From positions 3,286,001 to 3,350,000 of the forward strand of contig CU207211.1 in the NCBI GenBank assembly GCA_000026125.1: a DNA stretch of 64,000 nucleotides. Direction: 5' to 3'. This document shows, one piece after another, positions 45,104 through 54,051 of this stretch (positions are counted from its first letter, which is position 1; each line of letters starts with the position of its first letter). Position numbers and translations under genes: made by a program. The DNA comes from Herminiimonas arsenicoxydans. Lineage in GTDB: Bacteria; Pseudomonadota; Gammaproteobacteria; Burkholderiales; Burkholderiaceae_D. The notes under the pieces are model-generated. The model was given only the letters and a program-made list of their open reading frames with translations, did not search any database and was not told where the DNA came from.

Positions 45104-45577
45104 ATGCAATTCCAGCATCTGATTGAAATCAACGATCCCCTCAATCCCCTGATTGATACGCTGACGCGTGCCCAACTATGGCGCGGACTGGTGCTGCGTG
45201 CGGAAGCACCCAAGCTCTTCGTGCCATGGCTGGATGAGTGCGATTTGGGGGAACGCGATGGCGCCGTACTGCCGCGCACTTTGCGCTACAACGCGCTGCT
45301 GATCCATGATCGCGTCACCTTTACACCGCAGGAAACCGTACATTATGAAGTCCCGGCCCAGGGCGACATCCCGGCTTCGAGCCTGCTGGTAACCATAGAA
45401 GAGCCGCAACCGGGCGCACTGTTTGTCCGCTTTGAGTACGACAGCGGCAAAACCGACGACGATATGGATGCCTTCTATGACGAGTTCCGTCGCTCGGCCT
45501 ATCAGGAAGCCGATATCGACACGATACGCATCATTCGGCAACTGGCGGAAGAAGGACGACTGGAACTGCCGGTTTGA
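45104..45577 (+). CDS. DUF1857 (SRPBCC fold, AtaL-like) protein
   Basis: 157 residues from ATG 45104, which begins MQFQHLIEINDPLNPLIDTL, the family start; an earlier in-frame ATG at 45059 is less likely. Family features LTRAQLWRGLVLRAEAP and a late DMDAFYDEFRRSAYQEADIDT. It has the SRPBCC fold and no known substrate. It ends at a strong palindromic terminator shared with the next gene. Confidence 0.88.
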   Translation: MQFQHLIEINDPLNPLIDTLTRAQLWRGLVLRAEAPKLFVPWLDECDLGERDGAVLPRTLRYNALLIHDRVTFTPQETVHYEVPAQGDIPASSLLVTIEEPQPGALFVRFEYDSGKTDDDMDAFYDEFRRSAYQEADIDTIRIIRQLAEEGRLELPV

Positions 45578-45596
45578 GCATGCGCCATGCACAATA

Positions 45597-45629
45597 AAAA
45601 ACGCCGGGCATGCCCGGCGTTTTGTTTTT
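45597..45629. terminator. Bidirectional rho-independent terminator
   Basis: A perfect 20-bp palindrome at 45601-45620 (ACGCCGGGCA and its complement) with an A-run before and a T-run after lies between the convergent DUF1857 and BON genes. Confidence 0.88.
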
Positions 45630-45641
45630 CATGCGTAAAGA

Positions 45642-45974
45642 TTAATCAACCTTGATTGAATTCTTGACGGATTTGACGCCAGCGGTTTTCTTGGCGATGT
45701 CGCCTGCCAGATATTGCTGCCACTCGTTCTTGGCCGTGCCGGACAAGGTCACTGCGCCATCGGTGGTAGCTGCGGCAGTGATTTTCGCGCCGCTCAGTTG
45801 CGCTTCTTTGCCCAAGGCCGTTTTCACTGCCGTGGTCAATGCTGCGTCTGCAGCCGCTGCTGGTGCAGTTGCTGCAGGTGCGGCAGCTTTCGGAGCTTGC
45901 GCTTCCGTCGTTGCACAACCGGCCAGAACTGCGGAAAAAACAACCAGTGCCAAAGCGCTGTGTATCTGCTTCAT
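45642..45974 (-). CDS. BON-domain lipoprotein
   Basis: 110 residues. It has a lipoprotein signal (AVLAGC) and an alanine- and proline-rich linker (about 25-45). One BON domain follows (ALTTAVKTALGKEAQL ... GAVTLSGTAKNEWQQYLAGDIAKKTAGVKSVKNSI; ends cited). BON proteins sit in the periplasm and respond to osmotic or envelope stress. The 319 bp upstream to the ectD end (45975-46293) hold its promoter region and nothing else I can name. Confidence 0.88.
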   Translation of the reverse strand: MKQIHSALALVVFSAVLAGCATTEAQAPKAAAPAATAPAAAADAALTTAVKTALGKEAQLSGAKITAAATTDGAVTLSGTAKNEWQQYLAGDIAKKTAGVKSVKNSIKVD

Positions 45975-46293
45975 AGTGTGCTCCTCTATATTTGTTTTGG
46001 TATTTATTAGTTTTTAGTACCGCCATAATACTGAAAGCCAAAACTGCTTCCGGAATTAGTATAGCCACAGCATTTGTGAAAAAGGGAACAGTACGCGCTA
46101 TTTTTTTTGCCGAAATTGACCTTGATCAGCATCTGTCACCGCTTGTGTAGCTTGTCAGCAACAACGCTTGTCGAGAGTCAGGCATCCACCGTCAAACACG
46201 CTCAAGAGGGCAGGTGATTGCTGCATTGCAGCGGGCGGTAGACGGATCAGCGCCCAAACCGATGACGGGACAGATATTTCATTGCGCCGAAAA

Positions 46294-47214
46294 TCAGGCC
46301 AGTGCCAGCACTTGCGGCGCAAGGGCGGCAATATCTTCCCGCGCGGCGACGAATTCCGGCCGCGGAGTCAAACCACCCTTCGGCGCTTCCAGTTGATTGG
46401 CGATGCTGTTATAGACGAAGAACACATTGCTGCGCGGATAAGGCGTGATGTTGCCGTTTGAACCATGCATCGTATTGCAGTCGAAGAAAACCACGGAACC
46501 GGCCTTGCCCGCGCACGATTTGATGCCACCCATATCGGCCAGATAGCGCAACAGTATATGATCCGGCACGCCGACATCCTGTTTCTTCAATGAGGTCTTG
46601 TAGTTTTCATCCGGCGTCTCGCCCAGGCACGAAACATAATGATGATGCGAACCGGGAATCAGCATCAGCGGCCCGTTGCAATCGCTGTTATCCGTCAGCA
46701 GGATAGAACAGCTCAAGGCGCGCATTCCCGGCATGCCGTCTTCGCTGTGCCAGGTTTCAAAATCGGAGTGCCAGTAAAACTCCTTGCCGGTAAACCCCGG
46801 CTTGTAATTGATGCGCGATTGATGAATATAGACCTCGCTGCCGAGAATCTCGCGCGCCACATTCAGCACGCGCGGATCGCGCACCAGATTGGCGAAAATA
46901 TCATTCAGTCTATGTACATTGAAAATCGAACGCACTTCGCCGCTGTCCGGCTCGGCGATCACTTCCTTGCGCCCTGCATGCGTAAATTCTTCACGCATGG
47001 TTTGCATTTCATCGAACAGATAACTGACTTCTTCCCGCTTGAACAAATCCGGCATCAACAAGAAACCGTTCTGCTGATATGAGTCGCGTTGCGTCGCCGT
47101 CAAACGCGCATTTTGTTTGTCCACAACCTCATGCCCATACACGACAGGATCATGACGGGCGAGGATGGCGGCGCTGTTCTGCGTGCGTGTGGGGTAAGCG
47201 TCCTGGGAAAGCAT
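46294..47214 (-). CDS. ectD: Ectoine 5-hydroxylase EctD
   Basis: 306 residues from ATG 47214; AGGAG lies six bases before it, while ATG 47220 would sit on top of the ribosome site. It is a Fe(II)/2-oxoglutarate dioxygenase: iron ligands H149, D151 (YWHSDFETWHSEDG) and H250 (TMHGSN), with the ectoine hydroxylase stretch FYWHSDFETWHSEDGMP. It turns ectoine to 5-hydroxyectoine. Last gene of the ectABCD operon. Confidence 0.95.
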   Translation of the reverse strand: MLSQDAYPTRTQNSAAILARHDPVVYGHEVVDKQNARLTATQRDSYQQNGFLLMPDLFKREEVSYLFDEMQTMREEFTHAGRKEVIAEPDSGEVRSIFNVHRLNDIFANLVRDPRVLNVAREILGSEVYIHQSRINYKPGFTGKEFYWHSDFETWHSEDGMPGMRALSCSILLTDNSDCNGPLMLIPGSHHHYVSCLGETPDENYKTSLKKQDVGVPDHILLRYLADMGGIKSCAGKAGSVVFFDCNTMHGSNGNITPYPRSNVFFVYNSIANQLEAPKGGLTPRPEFVAAREDIAALAPQVLALA

Positions 47215-47223
47215 GATCATCTC

Positions 47224-47661
47224 CTAAGCTTCGACTGTGTTGGTGCTGACTTGCATGGCAGCACCCGCTTTTTCGATTTCCGCAGCGGGAGCATAAACAC
47301 CGTTTTCGTCATGCGTCTCGTTACCCACCAGCGGCGGATTGAAAGTACAGATCAAGTGCAGATCGGTCTCTGCCCGCAACCAGTGCTCATCGTTCTTGTT
47401 GAGCGCATACAAGGTGCCAGGCTCGATGCGAACGGTTTCGCCGGAAGGAATCAGTTCGACAGAACCGACGCCTTCGACGCAGTACACACCCTCCAGATGA
47501 TGCTGATACCAGATGCGGGTTTGCGTCCCGGCGTAAATCACCGTGTGATGCATGGAGAAACCCATGCCGTCTTCCTCCAGCAGAAGACGGCGGCTGCACC
47601 AGTTCTGCGCCTTGACATCACGCGGTGTATCGATGATTTCTTTCAACGTGCGTACGATCAT
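47224..47661 (-). CDS. ectC: L-ectoine synthase EctC
   Basis: 145 residues with a cupin fold: MIVRTLKEIIDTPRDV at the start, GFSMHHTVIYAGTQTRIWYQHHLEGVYCVEG in the middle (ends cited), metal and substrate residues in the same region. It cyclises N-gamma-acetyl-diaminobutyrate to ectoine. It overlaps ectB by ATGA. The C-terminal tail after about residue 130 is typical of the family in being variable. Confidence 0.95.
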   Translation of the reverse strand: MIVRTLKEIIDTPRDVKAQNWCSRRLLLEEDGMGFSMHHTVIYAGTQTRIWYQHHLEGVYCVEGVGSVELIPSGETVRIEPGTLYALNKNDEHWLRAETDLHLICTFNPPLVGNETHDENGVYAPAAEIEKAGAAMQVSTNTVEA

Positions 47662-48956
47662 GCCGTCACCTCTTTGTCTGATTCAACATGGGATTCCGTC
47701 TTTTCACCGACAGCTTCTGCCACTGCGTGCTCCAGGATATCCAGGCCCGCCAGCAGGGTTTCCTGCTCAATCGTCAGCGGCATCAACAACTTGACGACTT
47801 CATCTTCACCACCGGATGTCTCGATGATCAAGCCGTTCTGAAAGGCAATCGAGCTAATGCGATCAGCCAGGGCCGGATCAGCACAGGCTATGCCTTGCAT
47901 CATGCCGCGCCCGCGACGCGTGAGTTTGGCATCCGGATAACTGGCAACCAGCTTGTCGAGGAAAATTTCTATCGTCAGCGCCTTCTTTTGAATCGCTGCC
48001 TGGAATTTGTTATCGCGCCAGTAGTGTCCCAGCGCCGCTGTCGCGGTAACGAAAGCCATGTTGTTGCCACGGAAAGTGCCGTTATGCTGACCCGGCTTCC
48101 ATATATCCAGTTCCGGCTTCATCAACAGCAATGCCATGGGCAGACCGAAACCGGATAATGATTTGGACAGGGTAATGATGTCGGGCTTGATACCGGCCGG
48201 CTCGAAGCTGAAGAAGGTGCCGGTGCGGCCGCAACCGGCTTGAATATCATCGACAATCAGCAGGATTTCATGGCGTTTGCAAAGCTGTTCCAGCTTCTTC
48301 AGCCAGTTCATGCCGGCGACATTCAAGCCGCCCTCGCCTTGCACGCATTCAACGATGATGGCCGCCGGCAGATCAACGCCGCTGCTTGGATCGGCTATCA
48401 GCTTGTCGAGCATGGCAATGGTGTCGATATTCATGCCGAAGTAACCGGAATACGGCGCTCTGTGCACATCCGACAGCGAGACGCCCGCCGCATCGCGGAA
48501 CTTGCGATTGCCGGTCAGCGCCAGCGAACCCAGGGACACGCCGTGAAAGCCGTTGGTAAATGAAATCACCATCTGGCGGCCCGTCACATTGCGCGCCAGT
48601 TTGATCGCCGCTTCCACCGCATTGGTGCCGGTTGGGCCGGTGAACTGCAGCTTGTATTGCATGCTGCGCGGCTTCAGCACATGACTTTCAAACGTTTGCA
48701 AAAACGCTTTCTTGGCACTGGTTGCCATGTCCAGTCCGTGTACGATGCCGTCTTCTGCCAGGTACTCAATGACGGCCTGCTTCATTACCGGATTGTTGTG
48801 GCCGTAATTCAAGGTGCCGGCGCCAGCCAGAAAATCGATATACGTGTTGCCGCCTTCGTCGGTCAGCACCGCGTTCTGGGCTTTGGAAAAAACGGTTGGG
48901 AACGAGCGGATATAACCGCGCACTTCTGATTCAAGTCGATTGAATATACGCATCAT
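47658..48956 (-). CDS. ectB: Diaminobutyrate-2-oxoglutarate transaminase EctB
   Basis: 432 residues. It is a class III aminotransferase starting FNRLESEVRGYIRSFPTVF, with PLP lysine in LSKSLSGFGLP and GQHNGTFRGNNMAFVTA near the end. It makes L-2,4-diaminobutyrate from aspartate semialdehyde, the first step to ectoine. A GGAG site stands before the ATG. It is preceded by ectA. Confidence 0.95.
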   Translation of the reverse strand: MMRIFNRLESEVRGYIRSFPTVFSKAQNAVLTDEGGNTYIDFLAGAGTLNYGHNNPVMKQAVIEYLAEDGIVHGLDMATSAKKAFLQTFESHVLKPRSMQYKLQFTGPTGTNAVEAAIKLARNVTGRQMVISFTNGFHGVSLGSLALTGNRKFRDAAGVSLSDVHRAPYSGYFGMNIDTIAMLDKLIADPSSGVDLPAAIIVECVQGEGGLNVAGMNWLKKLEQLCKRHEILLIVDDIQAGCGRTGTFFSFEPAGIKPDIITLSKSLSGFGLPMALLLMKPELDIWKPGQHNGTFRGNNMAFVTATAALGHYWRDNKFQAAIQKKALTIEIFLDKLVASYPDAKLTRRGRGMMQGIACADPALADRISSIAFQNGLIIETSGGEDEVVKLLMPLTIEQETLLAGLDILEHAVAEAVGEKTESHVESDKEVTA

Positions 48957-49001
48957 GCTTCTCCTGATGGATGATTGATGGAATGGTCCGGGTACACGCG
49001 A

Positions 49002-49538
49002 TCAAACAGCGCGCAAGTGAGGACCGATTTGATACAGCCATTCTTCTTCGTGCCGACCGTCGCCGAAATCTACGGTGTTGAAATGCGGTCCACTCTTGAT
49101 GTCGATGTTATGGCGCCGGGCATAACTGGCAAATAATTGCTGCGAGCCGATATTGCTCGGGCTGATGGTAGTTTCAATTTGATGCACGCCGCAGGTGCGC
49201 ACACAACGCTCGGTCAGATGATCGAGCATGCGCGAACCAAGCCGCTGGCCTTGCATGTTCGGTGTAACCGCAACCTGCCATATGAATAAGGTGTCGGGTT
49301 TCGACGGCAGAATGTAGGCCGTGATGGCGCCCACCAGTTCGCCATTGAATTCCGCCACCACACAAGTGTTTGCATGGTGTTCGCACAACAGCAGATAGGC
49401 GTAGCGCGAGTTGAGGTCCAAGGGTTGACAGCGGGCGATCAGGTCATGCAGATCGGCACCGTCACGGCGGCCCGGCAAACGCAGCACGATATGATTGACG
49501 GCCGCGGACGCAAGGTGTGCAGATGCTCTTACGTTCAT
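49002..49538 (-). CDS. ectA: Diaminobutyrate acetyltransferase EctA
   Basis: 178 residues. GNAT fold with acetyl-CoA-binding VTPNMQGQRLGSRMLDHL and the EctA motif DLNSRYAYLLLCEHHANTCVVAEF (ends cited) and ISPSNIGSQQLFASYAR. It acetylates diaminobutyrate. AAGGAG precedes the ATG. It is the first biosynthetic gene of the operon, 105 bp downstream of the regulator. Confidence 0.95.
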   Translation of the reverse strand: MNVRASAHLASAAVNHIVLRLPGRRDGADLHDLIARCQPLDLNSRYAYLLLCEHHANTCVVAEFNGELVGAITAYILPSKPDTLFIWQVAVTPNMQGQRLGSRMLDHLTERCVRTCGVHQIETTISPSNIGSQQLFASYARRHNIDIKSGPHFNTVDFGDGRHEEEWLYQIGPHLRAV

Positions 49539-49643
49539 GCTTTCTCCTTTTGCGAATAAGCGATCCCTGCAGCCATATAGGCCGCAGTGTCACTCATCGA
49601 TAAAGGGAATCAGATTTGCGCAGGAACGATCAACGTTCTGTTT

Positions 49644-50114
49644 CTACGCAGGTTCGGCAGGTATTTTTGCTTCCAGCAAAGAGGCGAATTGCTCCAGCGT
49701 AATGACCAGCGTCTGGCGATCGGCTTCCGACAACGCACCCAGTGCACTACCGAAACCGTTAGGCAATGCCGACGGCGCATTGGCAAGAACCAGTTGGCCT
49801 GCCACTGTCACTGAGACAAAGACATTGCGCCTGTCACGCGTATCGCGCTCACGCTTTACCAGACCCTTTTCTTCCAGCCGGTCGACAATGCCGACCACTG
49901 TGCTTGGACTAAGTTGAATCGCACGCCCGATGGATTTGAGCGTGCTGGGCCCCATTTCGGCGATTGCAAGAAGCGCCACAAGTTGTGGCGATGTGATGTT
50001 GTGTGTGACGGCTAAACGCTTTGAATGGTGCTCTACACATTGCGCAATGCGACGAACGCTTTGCAAAATGCGAATCGAATCATTTACGGCAACAAGTTTG
50101 GTGATGTCATTCAT
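49644..50114 (-). CDS. ectR: MarR-family regulator of ectoine synthesis (EctR type)
   Basis: 156 residues. Winged helix MarR protein with LKSIGRAIQLSPSTVVGIVDRLEEKGLVKRERDTRDRRNV (ends cited). MarR-type EctR1 proteins sit directly before ectABC in methylotrophic and some other proteobacteria and repress the operon. This gene has the same position and direction, so I call it EctR. A perfect 16-bp palindrome at 50248-50263 is a candidate operator for its own promoter. Confidence 0.85.
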   Translation of the reverse strand: MNDITKLVAVNDSIRILQSVRRIAQCVEHHSKRLAVTHNITSPQLVALLAIAEMGPSTLKSIGRAIQLSPSTVVGIVDRLEEKGLVKRERDTRDRRNVFVSVTVAGQLVLANAPSALPNGFGSALGALSEADRQTLVITLEQFASLLEAKIPAEPA

Positions 50115-50247
50115 GACCGCGAGTTTAGCGACATCTTTTCATTCTGTCGCGCCGCATCACAACAAGCTCACATTTTCCTGTTTTTGATATCCCGGTTGCT
50201 TGATTAACGAGCAACCAGTGTAGCGGCAGCATGCATTGATGTCAACT

Positions 50248-50263
50248 CATTCGTATACGAATG
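50248..50263. promoter_or_regulatory. Palindromic operator candidate upstream of ectR
   Basis: CATTCGTATACGAATG is a perfect 16-bp inverted repeat 134 bp upstream of the ectR start. MarR-type regulators bind palindromes of this size near their own promoters. No second exact copy is seen in the ectR-ectA gap (49539-49643). Confidence 0.5.
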
Positions 50264-50276
50264 ATGTCTGAGCAAA

Positions 50277-50738
50277 TTACTTCCGCAGCATTTTTATGTG
50301 CGGAATACCGTCTTCCAGGTAGCTATCGGAAGCCTTGGCAAAGCCGAATTCGCCGTAAAAGCGCTCCAGATGCCACTGCGCTGAAATGCGCATCACGCTG
50401 CCGGGAAAATGCTGCTCGGCACGCCGTATGCCTTCTGCCATCAACTGTCGGCCCAAGCCCTTGCCGCGCGCGGATTGCACGGTCAGCACGCGACCGAGTA
50501 CCGTTTCCGGGTATGTGACGCCCGGCGCAAAGCAGCGCAGGTAGGCCAGCAACTGACGCGGACCGCCATCATTGTTCCAGCCCAGCAGGTGATACGCACG
50601 CTGATCCTCGCCGTCGATGTCGGCGTACAGGCATTGCTGCTCCAGTACGAACACCTGCTGCCGCGCTTCCAGCACCGCATACAATGCGGCGCTATCGAGT
50701 TCATGCAAGGCAAGCCACTGCCAGTTGAGCGTTGACAT
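50277..50738 (-). CDS. ElaA-family GNAT acetyltransferase
   Basis: 153 residues. GNAT protein of the ElaA type: LYAVLEARQQVFVLEQQCLYADIDGEDQRAYHL near the start (ends cited), then GRVLTVQSARGKGLGRQLMAEGI as the acetyl-CoA loop and the short late YGEFGFAKASDSYLEDGIPHI. Substrate unknown. Confidence 0.88.
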   Translation of the reverse strand: MSTLNWQWLALHELDSAALYAVLEARQQVFVLEQQCLYADIDGEDQRAYHLLGWNNDGGPRQLLAYLRCFAPGVTYPETVLGRVLTVQSARGKGLGRQLMAEGIRRAEQHFPGSVMRISAQWHLERFYGEFGFAKASDSYLEDGIPHIKMLRK

Positions 50739-50844
50739 TATTTTGCACCGCCTTCCATATGACTATCCTGCAGCGTCTCCTGCATCAGGGCCCGGCCTTG
50801 CACGCGGGCAGCAAGCAACGCACACCCACCGAAATGGCGAGATT

Positions 50845-51096
50845 TCATTTTTTATTCCAGTACCCGAATTCCGCTGCGTAGCAATTGATGTCCAGTTCCG
50901 CGACCTTCTCCTGCAGCACAGACTGTGCATCGGCAATCGCCTGATTGTAAATGCTGGGGCCCAGTTCTTTCACGCAAAAATCCAGCAGCAATCTGGCTTT
51001 CAGTTCACCTATGCTTTCATCCATGTTGACGGTGAAGTAGCGCTGGATGGATGCGATCAGGCGTTCTTCGGTTTCCGGATTCAGTTTGATCGTCAT
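50845..51096 (-). CDS. DUF2164 family protein
   Basis: 83 residues. The sequence IKLNPETEERLIASIQRYF at the start, with GELKARLLLDFCVKELGPSIYNQAIADAQ and a C-terminal aromatic end (ends cited), matches DUF2164. Function unknown. It precedes the priA end on the same strand, divided by 38 bp. Confidence 0.85.
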   Translation of the reverse strand: MTIKLNPETEERLIASIQRYFTVNMDESIGELKARLLLDFCVKELGPSIYNQAIADAQSVLQEKVAELDINCYAAEFGYWNKK

Positions 51097-51133
51097 GATT
51101 CAGATAAATGGTGGCGGGACTAGCTTCAATGTT

Positions 51134-53182
51134 TCAGATATCGACCGGATCTACTTCCAGCGACCAGCGTACGCGCGATTTCATCTCGCGCAAAGTCGCA
51201 ATCCAGACTTTCAGGAATGCCTGCAGGGCCGGCCGCGAAGCGCATTCAACCAGCAGCTGCGCACGGTCGACATTGGCAACACGCGTCATCGTCATCGGTA
51301 TCGGATCGTTCATCGTGATGCCGCCATGCTCCACGCAATCTATGGCCTGATGCAGGAAATCCAGCGCAATCTTGAGTTCCTTTGCTTCGGCGCGCAACAG
51401 GGCCTGATACATGAAGGGCGGAAAACATGCCTGCTGCCGTTCTTCCAGCAACTCGCTGGCAAAGGTGTCGTAATCGTGCGTACGGACTGCCGCATACAGC
51501 GGATGCTGCGAATAGCGCGTCTGTATCAATACCTCGCTCGCGCTGCCGCCTTCCTTCTGTGCCACACGCCCGGCGCGACCCGCAACCTGCATCAATTGCG
51601 CAAACAGCCGTTCGCTGGCCCGGTAATCATGCGAGAACAAGGCGGTGTCCGGATTCATCACGCCGACCAGCGTCAGATTCTGGAAGTCATGCCCCTTGGC
51701 CACCATTTGCGTGCCGATCAGGATATCGACTTCGCCGCGGTGTACGGTGTCGAAAGCCGCCTGCGCACTTCCCTTGCGCCGCGTGGAATCGGCATCGATG
51801 CGCAGAATGCGTGCTTCCGGAAAGATGGCCTGCAGGTTTTCTTCCACGCGCTGCGTGCCGCGCCCCAGCGGTTGCAGGTCAACGTTGCCGCAAGTCGGGC
51901 AGGAGCGCGGTATCCGTTGCTCGTAGCCGCAATGATGACAGCGCAGACGCTTGTCCAGCTTGTGCAACACAAGGAAGGCGCTGCAACGCGTGCAATTGCT
52001 GATCCAGCGGCAGGAATCGCAGGCAATCACGGGAGCATAACCGCGTCGATTCAGGAACAGCAGCGATTGTTCGCCGCGTTCCATCCGCAGCTTCAATGCA
52101 GCGATCAAGGTGGCGCTGACGCCTTCGGTCATTTGCTCGCGCGGCGCCTTGCGCTCCAGGTCGATCAGGCCGACTTTCGGCAGCACCGCATCTCTGACCG
52201 CACGTTCACGCAATTCCAGTTTGCGATAGCGGCCGGATTGCGCGTGATGCCAGGTTTCCAGCGATGGCGTGGCAGAGCCGAGCACGATCGGGATATTCAG
52301 TTGATGCGCACGCCACACCGCCAGATCGCGCGCCGAATAGCGCAAACCCTCCTGCTGCTTGTAGGACGGATCGTGTTCTTCATCGACGATGATCAGCTTC
52401 AGGTGCGGCAGCGAAGACAGGATCGCCAGACGCGTACCGAGAATGATGCGGGCCTGCCCCAGATGTGCAGCCAGCCAATGCATCATCCGCTCGCCTTCGG
52501 CCAGACCGCTGTGCAAAGTGGCAATCGCAACGTCGGGGAAGCGCGCCCGCACATTGGCTTCCAGCTGCGGCGTCAGATTGATCTCCGGCACCAGGATCAG
52601 GATTTGCGCGGGATTGTGTTCGTCGCTGCTGTGCGCAAGAATTTGCGCCGCAGCCTGCAAATAGACTTCCGTCTTGCCGCTACCGGTCACGCCGTACAGC
52701 AGGGTGGGAGCAAAACCGGTCGCACTGGCGATCGCATCGGCCGCCTCTTGCTGCGCCGGATTCAGCTGCGGCATGGCGATCGGCGTGGCGTCGTGCACCG
52801 CACCTGCCTTGCCCAGCTTCTTGATTGCCTTGTCCAGCGACGTGGTTTTGAGCGCACGCAGATTCTTGGGCAAACCGGGTATCGCCACCTCGCCCAAGGG
52901 GCGCTGATAATAGTCGGCAGCAAAGGTGCACAGTGCAATCCATTCGGCGGACAGCGGTGTCAATTGCGTGCGCACGGCAATCGCCTGCTTCAGCTTGTCC
53001 AGCGGCACCTCGCTCGTTTCATGCACGGCCACGATCAGGCCGACCACCTCGCGCCGACCGAAAGGTACCAGCACCAATTGCCCGGCCAAAGGCCGAACTG
53101 TGCTCTCCTCGACCGCCCAAACATAGTCAAAGCAGAAATCAAGCGGTGTGTCGAGTGCGACTTTAAGGATGCAATTTTCCAC
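51134..53182 (-). CDS. priA: Primosomal protein N' (replication restart helicase PriA)
   Basis: 682 residues. An N-terminal 3'BD domain is followed by the helicase core with Walker A GVTGSGKTEVYL and DEEHDPSYKQQEG, then eight zinc cysteines in four pairs (CDSC, CTRC, CHHC and CPTC) and the C-terminal helicase half (GTQMVAKGHDFQNLTLVGV). It rebuilds forks stalled outside the origin. The first DnaA-box repeat lies only 29 bp upstream of its start, so DnaA might also influence its transcription. Confidence 0.95.
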   Translation of the reverse strand: MENCILKVALDTPLDFCFDYVWAVEESTVRPLAGQLVLVPFGRREVVGLIVAVHETSEVPLDKLKQAIAVRTQLTPLSAEWIALCTFAADYYQRPLGEVAIPGLPKNLRALKTTSLDKAIKKLGKAGAVHDATPIAMPQLNPAQQEAADAIASATGFAPTLLYGVTGSGKTEVYLQAAAQILAHSSDEHNPAQILILVPEINLTPQLEANVRARFPDVAIATLHSGLAEGERMMHWLAAHLGQARIILGTRLAILSSLPHLKLIIVDEEHDPSYKQQEGLRYSARDLAVWRAHQLNIPIVLGSATPSLETWHHAQSGRYRKLELRERAVRDAVLPKVGLIDLERKAPREQMTEGVSATLIAALKLRMERGEQSLLFLNRRGYAPVIACDSCRWISNCTRCSAFLVLHKLDKRLRCHHCGYEQRIPRSCPTCGNVDLQPLGRGTQRVEENLQAIFPEARILRIDADSTRRKGSAQAAFDTVHRGEVDILIGTQMVAKGHDFQNLTLVGVMNPDTALFSHDYRASERLFAQLMQVAGRAGRVAQKEGGSASEVLIQTRYSQHPLYAAVRTHDYDTFASELLEERQQACFPPFMYQALLRAEAKELKIALDFLHQAIDCVEHGGITMNDPIPMTMTRVANVDRAQLLVECASRPALQAFLKVWIATLREMKSRVRWSLEVDPVDI

Positions 53183-53210
53183 AGAGTTAATGTAATACCT
53201 GAGGAAGTGA

Positions 53211-53277
53211 GCTAACTACCCGTTTCATAAGCGCTTTTTTATCTATCCACAGCGACTGTGGATAACTTTGTGGATAA
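53211..53277 (+). repeat. 67-bp repeat with three DnaA boxes, copy 1
   Basis: Starts GCTAAC, then a conserved GTTTCATAAGC and T-run, then CTATCCACA (53243-53251), 5 bp, TGTGGATAA (53257-53265), CTT, TGTGGATAA (53269-53277). The last two are perfect boxes; the first differs from TTATCCACA in its first base. Confidence 0.9.
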
Positions 53278-53605
53278 CAGCCCCTTGACAGCCGGAGAGG
53301 CCAGTATTTATGCGGGTTCCAATAGATTGCCTAAAACCAAAGCACAAATTTAATCGTTTTAAATCAATCGCTTACAAATACATGAATTTGACGATTAATA
53401 AAAACTATAAATAAATGATGTTGCTACGCACAAGCTGATTTTTGTGCATAAGTTTTTGCCGATTGCCCAGAGATTGTCAAAACGCGCCATTTTTGTGCTT
53501 GGTTATGCCAGCATTTGGCGCAAATAGCTTTTTCAAAAAGACAACGTTGAAACGTACGTTTTATTGCAACTGCACAAGAACTTGAGCCTGCGCAGAAGAA
53601 AGTTT

Positions 53606-53672
53606 GCTAAACCCCGGTTTCATAAAGCTTTTTCCAGCTATCCACAATGTCTGTGGATAACTTTGTGGATAA
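53606..53672 (+). repeat. 67-bp repeat with three DnaA boxes, copy 2
   Basis: Same layout as copy 1, 395 bp further: GCTAAA, GGTTTCATAAAGC and T-run, CTATCCACA (53638-53646), 5 bp, TGTGGATAA (53652-53660), CTT, TGTGGATAA (53664-53672). Confidence 0.9.
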
Positions 53673-53984
53673 ACCGGCCTTCGCCGCGACCATTTTGACG
53701 TATAAGTGGAGTGTGGGTAACCGCACACTTCCACATCAAAAAATAACATGTTAAAAATCAGATACTTAATATGATATTTTTGGCGACAGGCAAAACAGGA
53801 ATAGTAATCACTCTTGCTAGACTCGCATACCATCCTGTGAATAAGCGAGCGCGCCTCATTATGGCAAGACGACAGACAAGACATTGCTCTCGTGCACTTA
53901 CTTAAAGCATTCTGTTTATACGGAGCAAGAAACCTGGTGAACAGAGTAGTGCGCACAAACCTAATGTGAAGTATCAACAAATGC

Positions 53985-54051
53985 GCTAACCCCACGTTTC
54001 TTAAGCTCTTTTTTTACTATCCACAAATTATGTGGATAACTTTGTGGATAA
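53985..54051 (+). repeat. 67-bp repeat with three DnaA boxes, copy 3
   Basis: Same layout, 379 bp after copy 2: GCTAAC, CGTTTCTTAAGC and T-run, CTATCCACA (54017-54025), 5 bp, TGTGGATAA (54031-54039), CTT, TGTGGATAA (54043-54051). The sequence after it (ATGCGGGTTTCAATA around 54084) resembles that after copy 1 (ATGCGGGTTCCAATA around 53312), so the repeat extends further for these two copies. Confidence 0.9.

Noticed and set aside
51047..53215. A 722-codon open frame on the plus strand across priA
   Set aside because: It lies exactly antisense to PriA, whose motifs are complete; its translation is rich in Arg, Gln and His, as expected for a shadow frame.
53561..53995. Open frame of 144 codons in the priA-hemE gap
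   Set aside because: It covers the second DnaA-box repeat on the minus strand, has no ribosome site and an unusual composition. The repeat structure explains this DNA better.
53211..54051. CRISPR array from the three spaced repeats
   Set aside because: Only three copies, 67 bp long with spacing of nearly 400 bp and DnaA boxes inside; no cas genes.
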